A stretch of 64,000 bases of DNA from Bactericera cockerelli (taxonomy: Eukaryota > Arthropoda > Insecta > Hemiptera > Triozidae): NCBI GenBank assembly GCA_024516035.1, contig CM044961.1:11653229-11717228 (forward strand). The letters are read 5' to 3'. This document shows, piece by piece, positions 23,914 through 33,682 of the stretch. The translations under genes were made by a program, and so were the position numbers. Numbering within the stretch: position 1 is the first letter of the stretch; the number at the start of each line of letters is the position of its first letter. The notes beneath the pieces are model-generated. The model saw nothing but the letters and a program-made list of their open reading frames with translations. It did no database searches and was not told the origin of the DNA.

Positions 23914-25724
23914 TATATGAAGGGTTAATAGCAAAGTTGCAGACGTTCGAAATACATTGCTTCTTTATGGCTAGAGGCTTCAAAAGTATTTGCTGTCTGG
24001 ACTATCTGGATGCTAGGATAATTAATTCTGGATTATCTTAGCCCTAGTAGTGCTATATTTCGAATGTCAGCTTAGCGAAATAAAATATGCTCTCATTGCG
24101 TCAGTGAATTACGTTGGAATGGAATGCTAAATAATGTTCTAAGATTGCATCAACTGTGGAGGAATTCTCCCAACATGAAACCCAACACTTAGAGATAGAA
24201 ATATGAACTTGGTGACTTTGTGGAACTTCAGATTGTGTTGAAAAGAAAAGAAGCGGCGCCTTCTCAATTATTTTTATAGGTGACAGAATTGAGGAGATAT
24301 ATGATATTCAGAGTAGGTATGGCTGAAATGTTTTGTACTGAAAAGGCATGGCTGTAAATTTCCTATTCTGAGAAATGCTGAAAAGCAATTCCAAAGTTTA
24401 ACAATCTTGAATAAAGAAAAAAAGAAAAAGTGAGAATTGATCAGTGGCGGAATTAACTTTTGGCTTAAGCAATGTCAGGATTACTACTGCCCAACATTCA
24501 ATAAGTAGGTACATAAATACGTATACCTATTGGGTACTTTGTGGAACTAAGTACAAGAACAAACTTTTCTAAATCTGTGATATAAACTAAAAAGTGAAAT
24601 CATAACAATAATAACACAAAGACCCAGGCTAAATTTTGTGGGTATTATTGTTCTGTATCGAATTTGGATCAGATTGAAGCTTGGTTGAAAATGTTTTATT
24701 ATAATAGTTAAGAATCCTACATTCATTAATAGTTAAGAATTCCTACATTTATGAATTCTAAGATGGCAAGATCACTTTATAATATTATCATTATATTTTC
24801 TCAGGAGCTTCTGAGGTTTAAGGGTAGGTCAGTTTAGGTTAACTTCTGATTTGACCTAAACTCCTAAATCTAGTTTTCTATGAATAGTAAGTACATTTAG
24901 CAGTTTATTAGCATATTCTCACAAACGCCCCTAAGTATTAAAGGTTGGGCCGACCTAGGTCAAATATTTTCACAGTAATGACAAAATAGTTACCCCAAAC
25001 TACTTAAATATACTTATACATATAGGTTGACTTATTCCTTGTAAAATCAAATGCTGTATAAAGTATAATGCAAATTTACCTAAATTATCTAATTTTATAT
25101 GAATAGTATGTGCATTTATGCTCGCATACATAATTATGCATGGTTGCAAGTATCATATTTTTTCATACGCCTGCAAGATACGATTTAAAGTCTAGTTAAT
25201 GGAAAAATAGGTTTTGTTGGTTACGCCAAAATCAAGTTCCATTATTAATGGAGAACAGATATCTTTGGTAAAGTACAATACATTACACTCAAGTAGTAGA
25301 TTTACAATTATGAATAATGAGTCAGTGAGTGAGTAACTGAGTATAGCCCCTGGACATACTTAGTTATAATTAAGTTTGAAGAATAAGTATCTACCTACAT
25401 TATAGCTTTTCATATATCTATATCCAGAAGCCTTTGAAAGTTGTAGGTCGCTTATTAGTATGACTTTTAACTGCAAAAATAAAATCGTAGAAAGAAGAAT
25501 AATCAATTCTGTTTATAAGTTGAGTTAAAGTTATCATATTTGTGTTAAAGTGAATAATACCTACTTTGGAAACCGCATGTAGACTTAGTTAATATAATGT
25601 AGGCTTAGTTAATATAATCCTGTTTCATAATTCGAGCCCTAATGTCATGACCTGTAGGCGAAATTTTATGTCCAAAACATTGGAGAAATAGGCGGCATTG
25701 TTTACATTTGCAGAACGGATTGGG
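23914..25724. other. Unassigned intergenic DNA
   Basis: AT-rich. At 25605-25655 a fragment (AATCCTGTTTCATAATTCGA) matches the end of the TIR elements at 35259 and 49577. Nothing else was recognised. Confidence 0.35.
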
Positions 25725-25900
25725 TTGGGCGGAAGAGATTGCCACAGGCAATAACCCCGCCCTTTCGGTAGGACATTATCCTCATTATCTTTTTTGTTCT
25801 TGTTTCTTTGTTCAATTTTTTATTTATAATTTCATTGTATTTTACCTACTTTATATATATTTTTGTCTTACCTAATTAATCATACTATAATAATAATAAT
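25725..25900 (+). repeat. G-type retroelement 3' end with TAA tail
   Basis: It begins GGGTTGGGCGGAAGAGATTG, continues GCCACAGGCAATAACCCCGC, and ends CATACTATAATAATAATAAT. The copy at 60334 ends in almost the same words (AAAGCATACTATAATAATAA), so the TAA run at 25888-25900 is the element's own tail. The Dong-like retrotransposon starts immediately after it. Confidence 0.85.
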
Positions 25901-28900
25901 TTCGAGCTAAATTTCAAGTTGAATAATACTCGTACATCAGAAATTTCATCTTTTGTACTGATAGTATTCTTCATAATCATCGGAAAACAAGAAATTACCT
26001 CAAGACTCAACATATTATTACATCCAGTGAATTTAAAAGATTTATACAATTTCGATTGTCATGTATTGTATACTCTTTTTGTCATCATAATGTCCCAATC
26101 TCAACAAACATCCACTGGAAACAGAGGTTGGGCACGAGAAGTAAAGAACAGAGATCCCAGGTACCTCAGACCAACGTATACTTACCAACATAGTGGATCA
26201 TCTGAATCTGAAATCTCGTCTTCTTCCGATGATTATTACACTCCACCGCGGAATAGGGACGCAGCCAGTGTAACTTTGCTACGATCCGACAATGTTTTGA
26301 ATACCAATTCACCAAATCAATCTATTACCCGTACTAATCATGATTTTATTAGACATGACATTTCGAATGATGCTACTTCTGATCATTCCATGCCAGAGTC
26401 AAATCAAAATGCAACTTCTACACCGACATCAAGCGTACGTCAACAGAGCAATACGGGTCGTATGCGTTGGACAATTGAATTGAATAAACATGTAATCTAC
26501 GCATACTATAAAGCAACAGAATTGGATTCAAACAAGAAAAATTATCTCTCTCGATTATATTTGATTTGGCATTCTCTTCATCCTTCTCTCGACTTTAATG
26601 GGAATAAATTAGCTGGTCAAGTGAGATCTATTCTCAAAAGAAAGGTATTCACACCTCATGAACTTGAACTCATCAAGGACAAAGTTAGGAATGAACAGCT
26701 ACAATCCCTTCAGTCACCTAGACCTAGACAACAAGATAATCCTCCGAGTATACCTACTGAAAACATTATAGTACAAAAAAATGATGAAAATATAGTGTGT
26801 ATTGAAAATGTAGTTCAGGCAGAACATATTGAACCACTTGTTGAATTTCAAGATGAAGCGCGGGATAGTGAAATATGTGAAAAGTTTGACCATCTAGTAC
26901 AACAGTATGCAAATGTGGAAATTGATAAAAAACCAATACTTCCTAAGATTTCTTATAATAATGTTAGTCTCAGAACTGTTTTAGATGTAAATGCAGCACT
27001 CAAGTCTAAATTTCAATCAAGTCGAAATATTTCTCAAACACATAATTTCATTTACTGCGCTGCATTGACTGTTTGTTATCTACTTAATTTAAAAGTTGAC
27101 GATTCAATTAGACCAAATAGAGACAAAGAACCTCCTTGGAAAATCAGATTAGAAAGTCAAATTAAATATTTGCGTAGTAAAATTGGAGTCCTTACATACT
27201 ACTTCAAAAACAACCATCAAGTATCGAACAAAATTAAGATTAAAATCAAACACATTGCATCCGAATTTAATGTTCAATACTGGGCACCGGACTATATCAA
27301 ACAATTACAAATATTATGTGAAAAAATAAAACAAAGAGTTGCTGCACTTGGATACCGCATAAGAAAATATAATAAGAGAAAGAAAAGGTTCCAGCAAAAT
27401 AAGCAATTCCGACAAAACCAAAAAAAGTTCTATCAGACCATGAACGACCAAAAAATCACCGAATGCACAAAAGTACCAACAGCTGAAGGTCTATTTGATT
27501 TTTGGAATAACTTATGGGGCAACGATAACGTTCATGAATCTAATGCTCCATGGATTCAAGAAGAAGAAAATAGAATGAAAAATATACCTGTTATGAGGAG
27601 TTTGAAAATCTCAAATACAGAAGTGATGCAAGCAGCCAAGTATTTGAAAAATTGGAAAAGTCCTGGACCGGATCAAATACAGAACTATTGGCTTAAAATG
27701 TTTACCAACTGTCATTCAGTGTTGGCAAAACAATTTGAAGAGTGTTTAAAACAACCAAATCTATTTCCTGAAAAATTTACTCAAGGCATAACCTATATGA
27801 TACCAAAAACCCAAAACACACATGATCCAAGTAATTTTAGACCAATTACTTGTCTACCAACAATTTACAAATTATTTTCTTCAATAATAAAACATAAAAT
27901 ATACAAACATGTGACAGAAAATAATATATTGGCGCAAGAACAGAATGGCATAAAAAAAAAGGCAAGAGGGAGTAAAGAATTACTTATCATAGACAGTATT
28001 GTAACCAAACATGCTAAGAAAAATAACAGAAATTTATCTGTTGCTTGGATTGACTATCGAAAATGTTACGATTCCATTCCTCATTCGTGGTTGATCAAGA
28101 TCTTGTCCATTTATAAGATTGATCCAATTGTTATTAATTTTATTAATACATCCATGAAAAATTGGTGTACTGAACTGTGTTGTAAATTAGCTATGAATGT
28201 GGCACATGAAAATAACATATCTCGCGAGATCAGAACGAGTAAAATTACTTTTAAGAGAGGAATTTATCAAGGGGACCCTCTTAGTAGTTTGTTGTTTTGT
28301 CTTTGCCTTAATCCTTTGAGCAATATTCTAAATTCTTCATCACATGGATATAGAATCAATATGAAAAATGCATATCAGTTTTCTCATTTATTTTACATGG
28401 ATGATCTGAAGATATATGCAAATGGAACTGAGCAATTAAGACACTTGTTAGAACATGTATCAAACTTTAGTCAAAGTATTTGTATGAGTTTTGGATTGGA
28501 CAAATGTAATGTTCTTCATATGAAAAAAGGAAAAATGTGCGATTCTGATGACATGAAACTATCCAATAATATCAAAATAAACAATCTTAAAAGGGATGAG
28601 CATTATAAATACCTTGGTATACAACAACAAATAAAAATCAATGACACAGAAACTAAGAAACAATATGAATCACTATTTATAAAAAGAGTCAACACTGTTT
28701 TAAAAACTGAACTAAATGCAAAAAATAAAATACAAGCCATTAATAGTTGGGCCATACCATTACTTACGTATACATTTGGTATTCTCACCTGGTCAAACAC
28801 AGATCTTGCATATCTCAATAGAAAAGTTAGAACTACCTTAACAAGTTATAGATCGCATCACATACATTCAGCTGTTGAAAGATTATATTTGCCCAGACAT

Positions 28901-30117
28901 GAAGGAGGACGGGGATTGATGGATTTGCAAAACTTATATTCAAAACATATACAAAAACTAAGAATATACTTTGAAAATATCAATACAGATTTCATATCAT
29001 ATTTCAAAAATGCTGACATATTTACACCTTTACAACTGTCTAACAAGGAATTCAATGTACCACCTGTTAAATCTTATGAAGAAATGAAAAATAGCCTTAT
29101 GTCAGGAGCTATGAAAGGTAAATACCCAAAAAGTTTGTACAATGAATCATGTGTGGATAAGAAACTTTCTTCTTCATATTTACAAGATGGATATTTGATG
29201 TTGGAAACTGAGGGGTTCATCCACGCCATTCAAGATCAGGTGATCAAAACTCGTAATTACATAAGACATATAATGAAAGTAAAAATTGATACTGATCTTT
29301 GCCGCTTATGTAACCGAGTCACTGAATCTATTCAGCATCTATCATCCGGCTGCAGTATTCTAGCGCCTAAGGAATATACCAATAGACATAACCTGGTAGC
29401 AAATATTATTCACCAGGAATTACTCAAGAAGTTTTCATCTAGTAACAAAACATCAGTTCCCTATTACCAATACAAACCGGCACCCATTATTGAAAACAAT
29501 ATTATGAAACTATGGTGGAACTTGGCAATACAGACGGAAACAAATATTGTAAATAATAGACCTGACATAGTACTTATAAACAAACAAGAAAAGTCAGCAA
29601 GTATTATAGATGTGACAGTACCTTTAGATGATAATATAAGTACAGCTTACACCGCAAAACTGGTTAAATATGAAGAATTAAGAAGACAAATGAAAAAGAT
29701 ATATGACCTAACACAAGTACATATTTTACCGATAGTCATTACATCAAATGGTCTCATACATAAAAATACTATCAAAAACTTAGAGCAGCTAAATATACAA
29801 CAAACAAAAGTAATCGTGAAGAAATGTCAAAAATCTGTCATCCTTTCAACCACAAGTATGATAAGAAGAGTACTGGCTGAAGAAGATTGAACAGGTATGT
29901 TGTGTATGTAAGAAGAGAGAAGTATGGGATAAGAGAAGACACCACCACCAGCATGTTCTCCTGCACCACTCACCTGAACACCTCGAACAATAGCGCCGCC
30001 AAATATGAAGATCGAGAAAGATAGTTGAATTTATGTACCTATTACCTATTATGTGTTGCTTTGTTAAGCCCACATAATGTATTAACTTACCTTTATTCAA
30101 TAAAGTGCTCTTCTTGA
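25901..30117 (+). mobile_element. R4/Dong-like non-LTR retrotransposon, apparently full length
   Basis: A 4.2-kb element lies between TAA runs at 25888-25900 and 30118-30126. It has about 189 bp of 5' leader, one long ORF (26090-29890) and about 227 bp of 3' UTR with an AATAAA at 30099-30104. There are no LTRs. The single ORF with central reverse transcriptase and C-terminal CCHC plus restriction-like endonuclease is the layout of the R2/R4 group. Dong of Bombyx is known to insert in TAA repeats, which fits the position here. Exact ends cannot be fixed because target and element ends share TAA. Confidence 0.85.
26090..29890 (+). CDS. Retrotransposon polyprotein: RT + CCHC + restriction-like endonuclease
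   Basis: This enzyme would nick a chromosomal target and copy its own RNA there (target-primed reverse transcription). The frame is 1,266 residues from the first ATG; the frame is open further upstream but without an ATG. A Ser/Asn-rich N-terminus is followed by a conserved-looking block at about 120-205 (RMRWTIELN ... ELELIKDKV), probably nucleic-acid binding. The RT spans roughly 515-800, with KSPGPD near 520, FRPITCLPTIYK near 583, WIDYRKCYDSIPHSWL near 652, GIYQGDPLSSLLF near 724 and the catalytic YMDD at 769-772. A C-x2-C-x8-H-x4-C finger follows (C1071, C1074, H1083, C1088), then endonuclease residues P1158, D1159 and D1174 (PD-x14-D) and a KYEELRR segment. No stop or frameshift interrupts it and all catalytic residues I can check are present, so it could be functional. 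Assignment to the R4/Dong clade is by architecture and target, not by phylogeny. Confidence 0.88.
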   Translation: MSQSQQTSTGNRGWAREVKNRDPRYLRPTYTYQHSGSSESEISSSSDDYYTPPRNRDAASVTLLRSDNVLNTNSPNQSITRTNHDFIRHDISNDATSDHSMPESNQNATSTPTSSVRQQSNTGRMRWTIELNKHVIYAYYKATELDSNKKNYLSRLYLIWHSLHPSLDFNGNKLAGQVRSILKRKVFTPHELELIKDKVRNEQLQSLQSPRPRQQDNPPSIPTENIIVQKNDENIVCIENVVQAEHIEPLVEFQDEARDSEICEKFDHLVQQYANVEIDKKPILPKISYNNVSLRTVLDVNAALKSKFQSSRNISQTHNFIYCAALTVCYLLNLKVDDSIRPNRDKEPPWKIRLESQIKYLRSKIGVLTYYFKNNHQVSNKIKIKIKHIASEFNVQYWAPDYIKQLQILCEKIKQRVAALGYRIRKYNKRKKRFQQNKQFRQNQKKFYQTMNDQKITECTKVPTAEGLFDFWNNLWGNDNVHESNAPWIQEEENRMKNIPVMRSLKISNTEVMQAAKYLKNWKSPGPDQIQNYWLKMFTNCHSVLAKQFEECLKQPNLFPEKFTQGITYMIPKTQNTHDPSNFRPITCLPTIYKLFSSIIKHKIYKHVTENNILAQEQNGIKKKARGSKELLIIDSIVTKHAKKNNRNLSVAWIDYRKCYDSIPHSWLIKILSIYKIDPIVINFINTSMKNWCTELCCKLAMNVAHENNISREIRTSKITFKRGIYQGDPLSSLLFCLCLNPLSNILNSSSHGYRINMKNAYQFSHLFYMDDLKIYANGTEQLRHLLEHVSNFSQSICMSFGLDKCNVLHMKKGKMCDSDDMKLSNNIKINNLKRDEHYKYLGIQQQIKINDTETKKQYESLFIKRVNTVLKTELNAKNKIQAINSWAIPLLTYTFGILTWSNTDLAYLNRKVRTTLTSYRSHHIHSAVERLYLPRHEGGRGLMDLQNLYSKHIQKLRIYFENINTDFISYFKNADIFTPLQLSNKEFNVPPVKSYEEMKNSLMSGAMKGKYPKSLYNESCVDKKLSSSYLQDGYLMLETEGFIHAIQDQVIKTRNYIRHIMKVKIDTDLCRLCNRVTESIQHLSSGCSILAPKEYTNRHNLVANIIHQELLKKFSSSNKTSVPYYQYKPAPIIENNIMKLWWNLAIQTETNIVNNRPDIVLINKQEKSASIIDVTVPLDDNISTAYTAKLVKYEELRRQMKKIYDLTQVHILPIVITSNGLIHKNTIKNLEQLNIQQTKVIVKKCQKSVILSTTSMIRRVLAEED

Positions 30118-30555
30118 TAATAATAACGGAGTCCGTGCTTTTAAAAGAATAGAAAAGTATGTATCTTACATGATATTCATGCGTATTTACATGGATCTTA
30201 TGTAGATATGTTAGGTATGTATAGGTTTCATAGTGGTATTATAATTAAGAACGGCAAGTACTGTGGCGTTCTCATATATCTTAATCTCTTCAGACGCCTC
30301 CGAGGAAAGGGTAGGTCGCTTATCGGTTCGGCCACATCTTTGGCCAGGGTCACATGAGCTCCACGGCTCAGAGATATTCTGCTGATTCACTCGGGAGGTC
30401 AAGGCAGCTGGTCCGGACTTCCCCCGAAGTGATATAGACTGATATAGAGTCTATATTATAGACTGAGGCGAAGGTTGGAGATGTATGTATGAGAGGGTTG
30501 TCTCCGATTCAACTAGATCAGAGGTGCCTAACTAGAACATAATGTATGCACCTAG
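30118..30555. other. Unassigned flank of the retrotransposon
   Basis: After the TAA run (30118-30126) there is no recognised gene. A GC-richer patch at 30290-30480 with short AGACTGATATAGAGTCTA-type words matches no family here. Confidence 0.35.
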
Positions 30556-30736
30556 CCGACCTCCGTGGCTCAGTGGTTAAGAGCATTGGTTACTGACCCG
30601 GAGGTTGCGGGTTCGAATCCCGTCCGGAGCGGAAATTTCTGACCGAAATTTTCCGTTTCCGGAATGGCATGGATGTAAAGGATGCCCTGAAGTAATGCGA
30701 AAGCGGTTCCGGGGCACACTTACCTTTATAAAAAAA
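30556..30736 (+). repeat. SINE-E copy with 15-bp target duplication
   Basis: The head is CCGACCTCCGTGGCTCAGTG with box B GCGGGTTCGAATCCCGTC, the body is CCGTTTCCGGAATGGCATGG ... GCGAAAGCGGTTCCGGGGCA, and the tail is poly-A. AATGTATGCACCTAG at 30541-30555 is repeated exactly at 30737-30751, so both ends are defined and the insertion is recent. Confidence 0.95.
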
Positions 30737-30753
30737 AATGTATGCACCTAGAC

Positions 30754-30960
30754 ACCGACCTCAGGTGCTCAAGCGATAGGGCGGCGGACTCGTAACCTGG
30801 AGGTCGGTGGTTCGAGTCTTGAGAACGGAAATAATTTTAGTCAGGCGAGTTTATAATAATAATAATAATAGAAAATCTTATAAGGGCAAAGCTTTATAAG
30901 TAAAGCTATTAATAAGCCCAGTTTGAGTAGTTTTGACATCAACATTGTGATTTTAATATA
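30754..30960 (+). repeat. SINE-B copy with internal expansion
   Basis: The head is ACCGACCTCAGGTGCTCAAG with GCGGCGGACTCGTAACCTGG and GTCGGTGGTTCGAGTC. An (ATA)n run and about 70 unrelated bases separate it from the body end GTTTGAGTAGTTTTGACATC. Confidence 0.7.
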
Positions 30961-31498
30961 CAAATTTAATATGATGAGTTATCTAATATGTAGGTACCTA
31001 GGTACCTACATGGTACATATATCTGAAGTAATGCCACACGGCGGTTCCAGGGCAACATGTAATAAAAACACAATTAGGAAGAGGTTTTTAGATGGTAAAA
31101 AACCTTCTCGTCGGCTCACAGGCATTAATTTACGCTCATGTTTGATACAAATTTTTCTCTTCTATAAAAAAAAAAAAAAAAGGTTCCTTTATCTAACGGC
31201 TAGATCGCATTCAGCAACAACTAGAGTAGAAACATAATAATATATATCTAATATTGATCTGAATTGCCCTCATTCTGATCAATGACCATACAGTCTATAT
31301 CCGCCCTTTAGGTATAGGGCATACTTGTTTCTTCATTTCATTGTCCAGCTTGTGGGTAAGTATACTTATGTATGTATGGTTTCCTTTTGTTTTAAACTTA
31401 AATGAAGGATAAAACCCCCGTTGTGATATAACTAAAACTGACCATACATTGGAAATGAATATGTCAAACCCAGAAGCAATACCTAGGTACCTTAGTAC
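30961..31498. other. Unassigned, with a SINE-F 3' fragment
   Basis: No gene was seen. At about 31399-31472 the words GGATAAAACCCCCGTTGTGA and AATATGTCAAACCC match the SINE-F 3' end. An A run lies at 31166-31181. Confidence 0.4.
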
Positions 31499-31626
31499 CG
31501 ACCTGAATAGCTGGATCCATAAGGCGGACTCGTAATCTGGAGGTCGTTGGTTCGAGTCCCAAGTACAGCAAAGATTTAGTAAAGCGAGTTTGAGTAGTTG
31601 TGATATCACGATGGTGATAAACACAG
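31499..31626 (+). repeat. SINE-B copy
   Basis: It reads CGACCTGAATAGCTGGATCC, GGCGGACTCGTAATCTGGAG, GTCGTTGGTTCGAGTCCC and then GTTGTGATATCACGATGGTG. Confidence 0.85.
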
Positions 31627-32456
31627 AAGGTGATTTTAATTATATCATTTGATAGCAAACCTAGGTAGGTAAATGAAAAGAAAATGTAGCATAGAACTTT
31701 AAAAAAATATAGCATGGAATTTTTCTTCATTCATGTGAGAGTTTTTCACAAACATAATTGGTAATATGAGTCCTATAGTTGCAAAACCAGCCCCATCCAT
31801 GTTTTTAAATTTTTCAGGAAATGGAAAAAACTTCTCAATTCTTTAATAATTTTTGAATATTTTATATTTTTTTTTTTCTTTGGCAAATAAGAGATTTTTA
31901 GCATGCTCTATGTGAGTTCTTTTGGACTTTTTCGTTACTCATCTGTAAGGTTTGAAATTATTATGCAGAATATTTGAACAGGAACTTTTGAATCCTGCTA
32001 TGGTAGTATTGAACAAGATTTTTTTTAGTAAACGCGCGGACTTGACATTTTGGTATGTGATCTACTTAGCGTGATTCACTTTTTTGCTGGGATTTCCAGG
32101 TTTTGTGGGTTGTATGCACATTGCACAATGCACATTGCACACCCATTAGGTACCTACAGCTACATGTCCAGATTGCCCAGTATCTTTTAGTTTTACACAT
32201 TTATTAATTATTACCACACAATCCGTTGTTCCTGCATGATTATTGTTAAAAATAATGAATAATTCCACTCTATAATTTTACAATGTTCCTCATACGGTTA
32301 GACCCACATCATCTTGTAGAGGTGTCACCTAATAATTACATCTAAAACAACTTCTGGAGTACAGTTTAGAATTATTTTCTATTATTTTTATTAACATTTA
32401 TTACTCAAACTCTTGTTTGTACGGATTGTTTTTGTATAAATAACAATTCCAATAAA
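31627..32456. other. Unassigned intergenic DNA
   Basis: No gene recognised. A T-rich run lies at 31866-31880 and a small duplication (TTGCACAATGCACATTGCAC) at about 32122. Confidence 0.35.
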
Positions 32457-32848
32457 CAGGGTGTCCTAGTTTTTGTATAGAACATTTCAGAATCACCTCC
32501 AGGAGACATTTTGAGTATAAAATATTCTTAGACAATTTTCGAAAAATGAAAGAAAAAAAAAACTTTCGAAAAAAAATTTTCATCTGAAAAATAAACTTGT
32601 ACTTGTTGAAAAGAAGTGATAACGATTTTCATGTCTTTGTGTATGATAATTATTAAGCAAATTTGCCAAGTAAATACCTAATACTAACATTTTGTACCTA
32701 TTTGTATCCAAAACTGAATTATTATTTTGTTTGCATCTCCGTTAGACAGCATTTTTCGAAAAATGGTTTGAGATTCTTTTATAGAATAAGAATGTTCTCT
32801 AGAATCGATTTCGAAGTTTTCTAATAAAAAAAAAGCTAGGACATCTTG
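32457..32848. mobile_element. CAGGGTG-type MITE, 392 bp
   Basis: The left end CAGGGTGTCCTAGTTTTTGT and the complement of the right end CAAGATGTCCTAGCTTTTTT match at most positions. Inward, ATTTTCGAAAAATG-type words are also inverted. TA follows the right end. There is no coding capacity. Confidence 0.7.
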
Positions 32849-33524
32849 TATGATTTCACAGTGTTCCTCATACGGTTAACCCACATCATTCTATGGTATA
32901 AAGGTGTCTAGATGACGTCAGAGCTGGCCCTAGCTTCCATCTTCTCTACTCCCAGGAACTCTCCCCATGACTCAGCATCCTCAATTATGGACATCGCCTG
33001 AGTGGGACGTGGATCGATTCCCCGGGCGGTAATGATTCCTCTAGACCCCAGCACGCCGGTTACATAATTACACGAGCCATAAAAAAATATTCGCCAAGGT
33101 CGAATGTGTGGACATCGCATCAGTAAATCAGAGGATCAAAAATTGCTGGTTTGATTTTTTTTTTTTTTTTTTCAAGATTGTTTTTCAACAGACAGATTGT
33201 TGCAAAACAGAAGAATTTGATTTATTTGAAGATGTGTCTGAGAAATACGGAGAGAGAAAAGTAAACAAAGACGAATGAGATGAAATAGCTGATGGCGCAT
33301 AATGATGATGATTATGATAATTCCGAAGATGAAGAAGACAAGAAGAGGAAGAAGAAACAAAGATGAATTAATTTTGTAGCTAAAGAATAAGAACAACCCC
33401 CCCCCCTTGATCCCGCTAACTGAAAAATTGCACAGGTAGAGGGTCTACTTACTAGTTCTTCTACATACAAGCATGCCACAGGTGGGTTACTTGGTTTTAA
33501 ATTTGATCTCATGGCAAAGTATTA
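32849..33524. other. Unassigned; GC-richer patch and poly-T
   Basis: 32920-33120 is GC-richer, with GACATCGC repeated near both ends (about 32991 and 33111), and is open on the minus strand for about 70 codons. A T run lies at 33157-33172. I could not assign either. Confidence 0.3.
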
Positions 33525-33682
33525 TTTTTATACACTTTATTAATAAGGAACTTTATTAATTTAATAAGGAAGAAGATTATTTTAACAGAAATAAACAGAA
33601 GAAAATGGAAAAAATATAGAGGTACATATGTCCTAACTAAAGGCCAGGGTTATTGCCTATGGCAATCTCTTCCACCCAACCC
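33525..33682 (-). repeat. G-type retroelement 3' end, minus orientation
   Basis: On the minus strand it begins GGGTTGGGTGGAAGAGATTG and GCCATAGGCAATAACCCTGG, ending in an AT-rich tail with AATAAAG near 33535. Confidence 0.75.

Noticed and set aside
25919..26089. Longer retrotransposon protein starting at TTG 25919
   Set aside because: The frame is open, but the first ATG is at 26090 and the upstream part reads as hydrophobic low-complexity leader. I kept the ATG start.
32908..33120. Minus-strand open frame in a GC-richer patch
   Set aside because: No domain, no splice context and no start supported. It may be repeat sequence.
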